64,000 nucleotides of DNA from Bryoerythrophyllum caledonicum (lineage: Eukaryota > Streptophyta > Bryopsida > Pottiales > Pottiaceae). A model generated the notes under the pieces. The model worked only from the letters and a program-made list of their open reading frames with translations, made no database searches and was not told the origin of the DNA. The translations under genes and the position numbers were made by a program. Below are positions 54,201 through 64,000 of this stretch, one piece after another. The DNA is taken from positions 1,834,168 to 1,898,167 of the forward strand of contig OZ020522.1 of assembly GCA_963971425.1 (NCBI GenBank), in the 5' to 3' direction. Positions within the stretch are counted from its first letter, which is position 1, and every line of letters begins with the position of its first letter.

Positions 54201-54971
54201 TTGGTTAAAATAGGTGTGTAGTGGGGTTTGTGGCTCACCTTGTTTATGTATAGTGAAACCGTCTAGGTCATGCCATGGATATTGTCTTACAGCACATGTA
54301 CATGTAGGTTGGTGGTCTGGTAGATATTTGCATGTGGGTACAGCGGATCTGTTATTTTTGCTTTGTTGGTTATATATCTCATTTGCGATGTCTTCAGGGC
54401 TAGTTGAGATAGTGTTATGTTGGTTGGTGATACAGTCTAGTGGTGGAGATCTAGTGTTTTAAAAGACTTTTTTGTTAATTTTTTTGGGACTAGTTTCGTA
54501 TAATAGTTTGTATTTAGAGATGGCTTTTTTGATATTTTCTTTGGTATATTTGGTAGTTATCTTTCTGGCTTGTTTGTTGGCCTCTTTTGCAATCATTGCA
54601 ATATTGTATAACCATTCGTCTGGTGATATGTGGGGGGTGGTGGAGGTGGGATTTGAGTATTTTGTAGTGTTTGTACTTTTTGGCAAATAGGGTGAGCAAA
54701 CCATTGTGGATTATTTTTAACGGTTCTAATTGTTTTCCAGATGGTATGATAGGTATTTAAATGTTGTTTTCACTTTTTAGAGAGTTTTTTTGGTAGGTAT
54801 CCTCCCTGTTTGGATGTTCTATTTGATAGTTGAGGTGTAGGTGGGGCTTTGCATGTTTTCTCTAGTATGCCAGATATATTGTTAATTAGTATATCTAGGT
54901 TATTATACGCTTCAATCCAGTGGTTTTGGGAGAGTTGATCATTTCTTTTAGATGGTTGATGAGGAAGTCAA

Positions 54972-55970
54972 TCAATATAGAGTTTTTCTCAAAAACATTG
55001 TATTAAAGTTTTGTACATTGGTTTTTGGGATGGGGTTGAGTATTCGAACATTTTCATCTATTGGAATTGTAGGTGTTCTGCTGACAAGTGTGTTGTGTGG
55101 AATGTTTAGTTGGATTGGTAAGTGGTCTGAGTTTAGAGTGATTCTTGTTTTTGTTGTACAGGTGTATCTAGCGTAGTTGGGATTTAGTATGTAGAAACCG
55201 TCTATCAAACTTAAATCTTTATAGTCATATCCACCTTGTCTAGAATATTGTGTGTATGTAGGGATATATTTAAAGTTTAAGTTATCGGTGAAGTTGCGCC
55301 ATTGTTGGTCAACGGCTTGTGGCAGAGAGAAACTATCTCCATGTTGGCTCCCAATTAGTGCGACATATCTATTGAAGTCTCCACATAATATAAATGAGTG
55401 ATTTTGGTTATTGTTGGTTTCAGTGGTAATAGTATTTTTGATGTCTGTGATAAACCTAATGTCCTCTAAATGGGATGGCATGTACATGCAAAATAGTATC
55501 CAAGGTTGTAGAGGTTGGTTGTTAATTTTTAAGATTTGTAAGCATGGGAAGATGTGCATTGGTGTAAGGATTTTGGCAATGTTGCTAGGAAAAGCATATG
55601 ATTTGTGTATCAGTGTAATAAAGCCACCTCGGCCTGGTGTATATCGGCGGCGTTGTTGAATACAGCGTGTAAATGCATGTGTGTTATTAAAGATAAGTTT
55701 GTAGTTTGGGAATATTCATTGTATGTATTTAGTAGACTTTGTGGCTGTGGTTTTTGTTTCTTGGATGGCTATTATGGCTAGGGGGTTGTTTTTGTATGTG
55801 GCAAGGTTCTGGATACATGGGAGGCCAATGTCGAGGGATTGGGCATTCCATGTCAGAATACATGTGTTGTTGTTCAGTGGGTTTGTGTTCAGATTTAGAA
55901 GAGGGATGTATGGGGGTGGTGGGGGCGGATGTGTGTATTCTGGTATTGATTCGAAGCATCTCAGTATTTC
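54972..55970 (-). pseudogene. LINE AP-type endonuclease
   Basis: Endonuclease/exonuclease/phosphatase fold. TWNAQSLD and IIAIQETK lie near 55850-55750 in one frame. CGDFN (55385-55371), LSLIDGFYI and NSDHLPIQ (about 55130) are in the frame 55559-54972. These are the metal-binding and catalytic blocks of AP-type endonucleases that nick target DNA. A frameshift or stop separates the two halves. Confidence 0.82.
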
Positions 55971-56109
55971 TTGATTTAATTTGTAGGGGAGAAATGGAAA
56001 GTGTTGTTGTATTAGGTTATGTGTTGGAGGCAGGTTTTGGCTATGGATGAAGTCGTATAATTTTTAATGTATTGAGTCTCTATTGTGTATAATGTCTTGG
56101 TTTTTGTAG

Positions 56110-57590
56110 TAGAAACCTAATTCAAGTGGATTTAGAGACTCTATTCACACCAAAACAACATAAACTACATGTTGTTTTGGTGTGAATAGAGTCTCTAAAT
56201 CCACTTGAATTAGGTTCGGATGTGTGAATGCGAATCAAATGGATATGTAAAGTAGTTTTGGTAGTTAGGATATGAAACGACTCAATTGTATAACTACTTA
56301 GAACTATAAGAAGAAGAGAGGAGGACCAAGGAAACACTACACACTTAGTTTTGAGCGATTATATTTTACAGTGTTAGTCATTATCTTAGCTTGGATCTAC
56401 TTGATCATGTTTCATTATCGATTAGAGAGCTTCGTGACTGTATAGTGATAGTGGTTACATTTTGATCGTATCAACTGAATTACTATCGACATACATACAA
56501 TATCAAATCGATGTGCGATCAACTGGATATGAGCCAGATTACTAGAGTTGTTCGGTTCCACTTGTAACATATCAACCGGATTCACTAATGTGCATACACC
56601 CTGATTTCAGTAATCTATTTGAAGTTAAAGTCAGGGATTTGGGATTACGTTGAGTCACAGTTGGAAATGTTCGGAGGAAACAATGTTTAAGTTATCAACT
56701 GGATAAGAAAGAGAGAGAGAGATCGAGTTGATAAGAGGGTGTCCAGGAGAAGTCCAAGGTTGCCTGAGAGTTACAGCCGTGACTATCTATTGGATATTAA
56801 GAAGTTAACTGTAGAAATGACGATCCTACAATAGCTATGAATTGAATTTTCTATCAATTGGAGTGAAGTGTAGGTTACTAAGTGTGAGAGTAATATACAT
56901 GCTTCAAATTATAACATGGAAAATACAAAGTCAAAAGGAAATGTGAATGCTTGATTGAATTATATTCTGCTAGAAATGTGTTTGGCCAACCATATCCATT
57001 AGATGATTTACTGAATGGTTTGACATAAAAAACATTAATCCAATTGAGAGTCTTCTAGTTGATAGGAGGTATGCGCAGCCTTCATCAAATAGAACATTAT
57101 AACTATGATTGGAATTAATTAAGTCTTTGTATTTAAGGAAGACCAGGATGGTAAATTGATATATGAGAATCCATGAATTGCAATCAAGGCATTAGACATA
57201 CGCAAACTTATCTCAATGGAGGATTGAGATCAAATTACAAGAAGTAAGGATGGAGTAAAGATGAACGGGAGAATTGCATGAGTTAAGCATTAAAACCCTA
57301 ATTTCAATTACGCAACATGGCATAATACAACTCTTAATATAGAATAAGGTGAAGGAATTTTCAATGTTGTGACTATCAAATTGATTATGGATACATCAAC
57401 TGGATACTAAGATTACTATCAATTTGATTAGACTAAGAGTGTTCCTGGAATAATGATCAATTTCTTAAAGAGTATACTTTGGGTTAATTCAATAACAAAC
57501 ACAATTACAACCTTTATGTGACCTTAAGTTACTTATATACTAATAAAAAAGATCCATTCTCCATAGAGGTTTCTAGAATTGAATTGCATA
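56110..57590. other. Insert within the LINE, carrying a perfect hairpin
   Basis: Interrupts the LINE between its N-terminal region and the AP endonuclease. No coding capacity. Variants of ATCAACTGGAT recur (near 56468, 56518, 56567, 56693, 57399). Both ends carry TAGAAACCT in inverted orientation (56109; about 57572), a possible short terminal inverted repeat. Superfamily unknown. Confidence 0.5.
56114..56216. repeat. Perfect 48-bp inverted repeat with 7-nt loop
   Basis: Arms 56114-56161 and 56169-56216 are exact reverse complements without a mismatch. The loop is AAACTAC. The left arm begins AACCTAATTCAAGTGG. Confidence 0.95.
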
Positions 57591-58079
57591 TAGTGTTTTG
57601 ATGGGTTCAATTGAAGATAGAATTTTCTATACTGTAGTTTTTTCAATAAATTTTGAGTATGGGTGTTTTACTCTAATGTGTTGTTCGGGGGGGTTTTGTA
57701 GAGTGGTGAGTTTGTTTAGGATAGTCTTGGTCCATTGTTTAGGGTGTTGTGGTGATAAGAGGTGGTTGCATTCTTCTAAGGTGGGGTGAGTAGTGATTAT
57801 TAGGGTGTATAGTATATGTGATGGGGGATGTGAATTGTTTTGTTGGATGTAATGGGCAATATGAGGGAATGTGGTATTATGATTTATGTGTAGTGTATGG
57901 GTGTTATTGAGGAGGGGAGCAAACGTGTAAGAGATATGTTGGTATTCAGAATGTAGTTTTATAGTACTTGGGATAAAGTACATTTTTGCTCTTTTCTTGT
58001 GTGTTGTGGGGTGTGCTTTGATTATGTTTGGCATGGGTCCCACGTTTGTTTTGAAATCGCCACCCAATAGTAGTAGCAT
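57590..58079 (-). pseudogene. LINE N-terminal region with 2A-like start
   Basis: The frame 58079-57627 starts MLLLLGGDFKTNVGPMPN. The hydrophobic run followed by GDxxxNxGP resembles the 2A-like peptides at the N-terminus of several CR1/L2-related LINE proteins, but the conserved NPGP is NVGP. The rest is His/Thr/Asn-rich with no known domain. The frame continues until the insert. Confidence 0.5.
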
Positions 58080-58454
58080 CGTGTAAAATGTTTATTTTGT
58101 TATGATTAGGATGTTTATTTTAATTTTGTTTTTTTTATATTTTTGATTTTCAGATGTTTGTTTTTTCTTTTTTGGAGTTTTTGAGTGATTTTTTTGGTTT
58201 TATTATAATAATAGCATGGTAGTATTGAGAAATTTTTTTGGTCTTGGACATAAAATATGTTTTAGTCTCTTTTTTGTGTGTTATGGGGTTTAGAATATTT
58301 AGCAGAGTTGTCTACATAGACAGACAGGGGCCCAACGACATCGGACGGACGGATAGGACGGACAACACTTTTTAGCGGACAACACTTTTTGGCGGACAAC
58401 TGCGTATAAAAAAAATTAGAAACCCTAAATTGAATTTACAACTTACCCCCTAGT

Positions 58455-61400
58455 AAAACATGTGTGCCGACATATCAGACTGCTTTCCATGTCACATTAT
58501 AGGGCCGGGCGCGCACCTTCAGGCCGTGGGCGCAGCATTTGGGACCGGGCGCGTACTAATCAGGGTCAGACGCATATCAATTAGGGCCAGCCGCGTACCT
58601 AAAAAGGCCAGGTGCGAACATACAAAGGTTGGGCACGTACAATTTTTTTCAATTTTATTTTTACACACCAAGCCCTTGTAAGCATGCACCTGACTGTTTG
58701 GATTGGGCGCACCGTACAAGGGTTGGGCGCATACGCCCAAAAAAAAATCTGTATGCACTCAGCCCTTGTAAGCATGCGCCTGACCGTTTGGATCGAGCGC
58801 ATACATACAAGGGTTGGGCGCATACGCCCAAAAAAAATAAAAAAAATTGTACGTGCCTAGCCCTTGTAAGCATGCGCCTGACCTTTTGGATCGGACGAGT
58901 ACGTACAAAGACTAGGCGCGTATGCCCAAAGAAACAATTTCTTTTGGGCGTTTGCACCTAGCCTTTGTACGTACACGCCCGGCCCCTTGAGGTACATGCC
59001 CGACCCTTTCAGGGACGCGACCAACCTCTTTAAATACGCGCCCAATTTCTTTCAGTATGCGCCTAATTTCTTTGAATACACACCCTACCTCTTTAGGTAC
59101 GCGCGCAACCTCTTTAGATACGAGCCCAACCCCTTTAAGTATATTCCCTACCCCTTTGGTTACGCGCACGACCCCTTCAGGCATGCGCCCAATCTTTTTA
59201 AATTCGTCCCCAACCTTTTTGAGTATGCACCCTACCTCTTAAGGTACGCGCGCAACCTATTTAGAAACGCGCCCAATCCCTTTAATTACATGCCCAACCC
59301 TTGTAAGCATGCGCCTAATGAGTACGTGCCCAAGATGGTCTAGAAGGCCGTGCACTCTTTTTAAAAATCAAATTTATTTTTTTATAATATTTGGGTATAA
59401 ACGCCTCTACCTTATGCGCGACCCTCTACCATATGCGCGCGATCCTCCACCATATGCATGTGACCCTCCGACTGGCGAACTCGACTCTCCACTATGCGAT
59501 CCTCATTGAATCGCTTGCCCCATAATCGCCCCCCCTTTTTAGTGACTCCCCTAACTCCTTGTGTAGTGCCCGCTCTTCTTTTGTAGTGACCCACCCTTCT
59601 TATATAGTCGCCTGCCTCTTTGCACACTTATCAATCTCCTTTGCATACATTTCCATGCTCAACACGAATACAACTCATCCTCTACTATTTTGTATTTTTT
59701 AAATTACTTAATCTTCTTGAATTCTTGTTAGTGGCATAATGAAGATGTGGACCATGTATATGCCTCTTTCTTCCTTGTGCCCACCTTTCCTAAGCTCTTG
59801 TCCACCCCTTATATGTATAATGTTGATTATTTTTCACCTATATCATCTATTGTCTTTCTTTAATTAAAAGTATTGTCATTAACTATTATTGATTTCAAAG
59901 ATTGTCAAGGTGTGTGTATTTTTTTATTTACTTTTGGCAATCATGTACACAAAATCATTTATACTTGGCCATGGGCTATGGCCTTCTTAATTAACAAGGA
60001 CTGCAACAATTGTTCATGTAATAATTGAATCAAATATTGTAAATGCCATTATAGACTCTAATTTCTTTTTATCCATAGAATGTAGCTTGTCTTCTTGCTT
60101 TTTATTTAAGCACTTGATACAAAATTAATCGTAATGATAATAAAAAGAAGGTGATGCATTGAAATGCAAATGTAAATTTTGTATATGCATCTTCATACCT
60201 TATACAACTTGCTAAGGTTCATTGATATATCTAATTATATGTCTCGATCACAATTTCTAGATTAAGCATAGTAAGTATAATTCAAATAATTTATTTAAGA
60301 ACTTCAAGTATTTAAATGTCCTTATATATAATTTAAGTATCTCCAAATTGCAAATTAAAATTTTTGTCCCAAGTTTCTTAAAAGTTTCAATTCACATATT
60401 TATACACACTATAGAATCTAGATAAACCGTTATTTCAAACATTTAAATGCATCACCTTCTTCTTAGTATCATTACAATCAACTTTGTGTCAATTTCTTAA
60501 ATAAAAATGCAAGAACACAAGCTACATTCTATGGATAAAAAGAAATTAGACTCTATAATGGCATTTACAATATTTGATTCAATTATTACATGAACAATTG
60601 TTGCAGTCCTTGTTAATTAAGAAGGCCATTGCCCATTGTTAACCGGAGATTTAGGCTTATCGTAAGGTCCCGGTAGTAATTTTTTGAAGTTATTAAGTAG
60701 TTTTGAGTAGAAGTAAGACTGGGGATGAATCCGGACAGTGGATGAAACTGTCCAGAAATGACAGTGGATGAGACTGTCGGGACTTTGGATGAACTGTCCG
60801 GACATGGATGTCATCCGTCCGGACATCTTCATCCATTGTGGAGGATTAGGGTTTGGAGGGGGTAGAGAGTCACCCCCTTGGACCTTGGACGGACTCTTCA
60901 TTGGGGGGCTGATCTCTAGAGGTGTGGAAACTAGAGTGTAGGAAGAGGATTAGAGAGTTAGGAAGTAGAGATACTAGGAAAATCTGGAGTTATTGTGTGT
61001 ATGAGTGTGGCGTATGGATGTTTTGAGAAAGTAAAGCAAACCTTACTACTATCTATTGTGCAATTGTGTTGTGTTTTGAGGTTGTGAGTAGATCTTGTTG
61101 CTAAAAAGCATTTAGGGAAGGATTTGGTTGTGGGTATAGCAGATTCGGCTTGAATGTACTAGATCTGAGATAGATCTAGCCCGATCTGCAAAACCCTACA
61201 CATTCTTAGTAGTTGGAAGTTAGAAACAAGTCCGGAGTTGTTGTGGTTAGGGTCTGAATTGCTGTAATCGAGTGCAGAAGCTTTAGATCTGTGAGTTAAA
61301 CCTGAGGAAAACCACAGAAACGAAGTCCCAACTAACCCTGCGTTCAGATCTAGAGGCAAATCTAGGTCGAATCTGGGGTTTTAGACTCAGTAAAGATCCT

Positions 61401-63175
61401 GTACCGGACTTTTGTCTACTGCCTTGAAACCACAGTTTGATAGAGCATAGAGTACATTGTTTTCTACTAGATCTTGAGGTGAAATCCCCATTTAACACCC
61501 ATGGCCAAGTATAAATGATTTTGTGTACATGATTGCCAAAAGTAAATAAAAAAATACACACACCTTGACAATCTTTGAAATCAATAATAGTTAATGACAA
61601 TACTTTTAATTAAAGAAAGACAATAGATGATATAGGTGAAAAATAATCAACATTATACATATAAGGGGTGGACAAGAGCTTAGGAAAGGTGGGCACAAGG
61701 AGGAAAGAGGCATATACATGGTCCACATCTTCATTATGCCACTAACAAGAATTCAACGAGATTAAGAAATTTAAAAAAATACAAAATAGTAGAGGATGAG
61801 TTGTATTCGTGTTGAGCATGGAAATGTATGCAAAGGAGATTGATAAGTGTGCAAAGAGGCATCGACTATATAAGAGGGTGGGTCACTGTGAAAGAAGAGT
61901 GGGTGGGTACACAAGGAGTTAGGGCGAATCATTAAAAAGGGAGGGGGGAAGAGGCGGGGTTCATGGGGGCAAGCGATTCAAAGAGGATCACACACTGGAG
62001 AGTCGAGTTCGCCAGTTGGAGGGTTGCGCGCTTACGGTGGAGGGTTGCGCGTGCGGTAGAGGCGCTTATGCCTAAATATTATAAAATTTAAATTAAAAAT
62101 TTAAAAGTGTGCGCAACCCTCAAGAGCGCGCACGCGCAACCCTTGAGCTTGTGGGCTTGACCCTTTAATGTGCGATCCTCCTTCAATTGTTTGCCCAGTA
62201 ATCTCAGGCACGTACCCATTGGAACGCGCGCGCCCTAGGGGTGGGCGCGTTCGCTAAATGGGGGTCGGACACGTACTAAAAGGGGTCGCGCGCATACTTG
62301 AAGGGGTCGGTCGCGTACTTGAAGGGGTCGAGCGCGTACTAAAAGGGGTTGGGTGTATATCTAAAGGGATCCAGCGTGTACCTAAAGGGATAAGGTGCGT
62401 ACTGAAAGGGGTATATATATATAAATGTTTGTTTTTGCTTCGGCGTATGCGCCCAGCCCTTGCATGTATGCGCCTGATCCAAAAGGTCATGCACATGCTT
62501 ACAAGGGCTGAGCGAGTTCCAAAAACAAAAATAAATCTAATTTAAAAAAAATGAATCGTATGCGTCCAACCCTTGTAGGTACGTAGTGTACCCTTGTACG
62601 TACGCACCGTGCCCTTGTACGTACACGCCCAACCCTTGTACATACGCGCCCGATCCAAAAGGTTAGGCGTTTGCTTACAAGGGTTGGGTCCGTATTAAAA
62701 GGGATTGGATGCGTATCTAAAGAGGTTCCCCGGATACCTAAAGAGGTAGGGCGCATTCTCAAAAAGGTTGGGTGCAAAATTAAAAGGGTTGGACGTGTGC
62801 ATGAACGGGTCGAGCGTGTACCTATAGGGATAAGGCGCATCTTAAAGGGGTCGGGCACGTACCTAAAGGGGTCTGGTGGGAACTCAAAGAAATCAGGCGC
62901 GTACTTAAAGGAATTGGGCGCATCCCTGAAGGGGTCGGGCGCGTATCTCAAGGGGCCAAGCACTAAGTACAAGGGCTGGGCGCAAACAAAAGATTTATTT
63001 ATTTATTTATTTATTTTTTGGGGGACGTATGCGCCCAACCCTTGTACGTACGTGCCCGATCCAAAAGGTCAGGCGCATGCTTACAAAGGCTAGGCGCGTT
63101 CCAAAAAAAATAAAAAATAAAAAAATCTCTTATGGGCGTATGCACCCAGCCCTTGTTCGTATGCGCTCGATCCAA
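58455..63175. repeat. Giant inverted repeat of GC-rich minisatellites
   Basis: Left arm 58455 to about 60180, right arm about 60420-63175 (containing the solo LTR), centre near 60300. Inner unique arms match closely: 59975-60180 against 60420-60636, and 59680-59975 against 61498-61810, both inverted. Outer arms consist of about 24-bp units (GCGCGTACCTAAAGGGGTCG on one strand) and about 100-bp units containing CCCTTGTAAGCATGCGCCTG and GGATCGGGCGCATAC. Because 24 is a multiple of three, long artefactual frames appear on both strands. Confidence 0.85.
60637..61497. mobile_element. Solo LTR with 5-bp target duplication
   Basis: 861 bp beginning TGTTAACCGG and ending CCATTTAACA (TG...CA, with TGTTAA/TTAACA inverted ends). 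It is flanked by CCCAT at 60632-60636 and 61498-61502. The opposite arm of the inverted repeat shows the uninterrupted site (TTGGCCATGGGCTATGGCC at about 59967-59985). Not related to the gypsy LTR at 11.5/20.4 kb by inspection. Confidence 0.85.
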
Positions 63176-63295
63176 AAGAATGAAAAATCAGAAGAAAGAA
63201 AAAGAAAAAGAATTTCTTCAAGACTTTTTCAGAATAACAACAGCAATTCCACGTGGAAATCAGAAGCGATAGTTTCTTCTAAAATATTCGTTTGA

Positions 63296-64000
63296 ATGCG
63301 AGAAAGCGTGAAGGGAAGCCACGGCGACCGGGTCCCGTTGTGGGGGCGGCGAGGGTCGGAGAGAACTTACCGCAATTGGGCCCAGCAAATGCGACGTCAG
63401 TGCAGCAGCAGCAGCGAGAGAGAGAGAGGCAGAGGCGCACTCGCCGCGCCCTCTGCTGATCATCTCGCCCTCCGTGGCGGCCGCCACCTCCGTCCTCCAA
63501 GCGAATTACGTCCCCGTTCCTTGCTTGCCACGGAAAATCCCCTCCCTCGCAGCGATCGGTCGCCCAAAGCTGATCTCTGGCCGCCTCCAGACGCCCCCTG
63601 TTTCTAGGTTCGCCCCCTCCAAGCTCACCGTGCTGGTCTGGTTCGTGTGTGAATCGTTGAAGTGGTCCTGTCTTGGTTTGTGATGTTTCGTGTTGAGCTT
63701 GATTCTTTTTGCCTTCGAGGAATTTGGGAAGACTGGTGGCTTTTGAGGCGTAGTTTCGTGTATGTCGGGTCGTGCAGTGTTCGTTTCTTCATTCTTGTGC
63801 TGCGTTTTCTCAACTCGTTTCATTCTTTACGGATGAGCTTGGAAGTCGTTCAGATTGTTACCAAGTACGCGTGAGTCCCAGTGCTTTGTCTTGTCCTTTT
63901 CTCTCATGGTATGATGTCTACGCTTGTATCACCAGCTATTTCTTCTTTCGTACGACAGAGATTGTCGGATTGATAGTCTTCTGTAGCTGCAGGGAAGTCG
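63296..64000 (+). other. Probable promoter and 5' end of a gene running off the window
   Basis: GC content rises sharply at 63296. A plus-strand frame from GTG 63474 reads AAATSVLQANYVPVPCLPRK and onward like a plastid transit peptide but has no ATG. ATG 63832 (MSLEVVQIVTKYA) is followed by ACGC|GTGAGT, a good donor at 63870. Either could be a first exon. Not enough sequence to decide. Confidence 0.3.

Larger units (their letters stand above)
49490..58090 (-). mobile_element. Large LINE (non-LTR retrotransposon) with two endonuclease types
   Basis: Minus-strand element, about 7.1 kb without its insert. Order from the 5' end: 2A-like N-terminus and unknown N-terminal region (58079-57590), insert (about 56110-57590), AP-type endonuclease (about 55970-54972), RT (about 54200-52861), chromodomain-like block (about 52200-52060), RNase H (about 51350-50460), CCHC plus restriction-like endonuclease (50305-49493). 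Frames are broken by several stops and by a small duplication at 53890-53970, so this copy is inactive. The 3' end near 49490 has no long poly(A). A related fragment sits in the ENT intron. Confidence 0.85.

Noticed and set aside
49587..55974. Plus-strand frames opposite the LINE
   Set aside because: Antisense of RT, endonuclease and RNase H sequence; no domain of their own.
58987..59343. 118-codon frame with 8-residue repeats (NPFK/NLFRYA type)
   Set aside because: Produced by a 24-bp minisatellite that is open on both strands; the inverted arm shows the same artefact.
58455..63175. CRISPR-like array
   Set aside because: Units are contiguous diverged minisatellites without unique spacers, and the genome is eukaryotic.
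63474..63683. Transit-peptide-like frame as a defined gene
   Set aside because: Starts at GTG without an upstream in-frame ATG and the window ends soon after; kept only as a possible gene 5' end.

Overview
The window is nuclear DNA of a land plant or other streptophyte. The host genes carry GT-AG introns of roughly 70-740 bp. They are clearly plant families: a SAUL1/PUB43-44-type U-box ARM-repeat E3 ligase, eIF3i, an ENT nucleoside transporter, a plant-type GT47 exostosin, and a protein with a transit-peptide-like N-terminus. The transposons (a Ty3/gypsy carrying a cytosine methyltransferase, a LINE with two endonucleases, TTAA-flanked MITEs) fit a charophyte, bryophyte, lycophyte or fern better than a typical angiosperm. 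I cannot name the species.

Layout. 1-4.1 kb: tandem array of four FCP1/NIF-like phosphatase units that have lost the catalytic Asp, studded with eight copies of a 17-nt palindrome-like repeat. 4.3-11.4 kb: decayed DNA transposons (Tc1/mariner, TTAA MITEs, a second TIR element) and unassigned AT-rich sequence. 11.5-21.7 kb: a decayed minus-strand Ty3/gypsy element in the order gag, CCHC knuckle, protease-like region, C5 DNA methyltransferase, RT, RNase H, integrase, PHD finger; its 5' LTR is split by a TTAA-type MITE. 21.7-27.2 kb: repeats and a miRNA-like hairpin. 27.2-48.0 kb: the genic island with exostosin (+), ENT (+), a plastid-type unknown protein (-), the U-box ligase (-), a small coiled-coil protein (-) and eIF3i (+). 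The last two are head to head across about 220 bp. 49.5-58.1 kb: a minus-strand LINE with a 2A-like N-terminus, AP-type endonuclease, RT, chromodomain-like segment, RNase H, CCHC and a restriction-like endonuclease; it is split by an insert bearing a perfect 48-bp hairpin. 58.4-63.2 kb: a giant inverted repeat built of GC-rich 24-bp and about 100-bp minisatellites, interrupted by a solo LTR with an exact 5-bp target duplication. 63.3-64 kb: GC-rich DNA that is probably the 5' end of another gene.

The host genes do not form a pathway. The most interesting content is the two chromatin-associated retroelements: a gypsy carrying its own DNA methyltransferase and PHD finger, and a LINE carrying two different endonuclease types plus a chromodomain-like module. 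Next comes the small palindromic repeat confined to the pseudo-phosphatase array. All splice junctions were placed by reading GT/AG sites and reading-frame phase and are not confirmed by transcripts.
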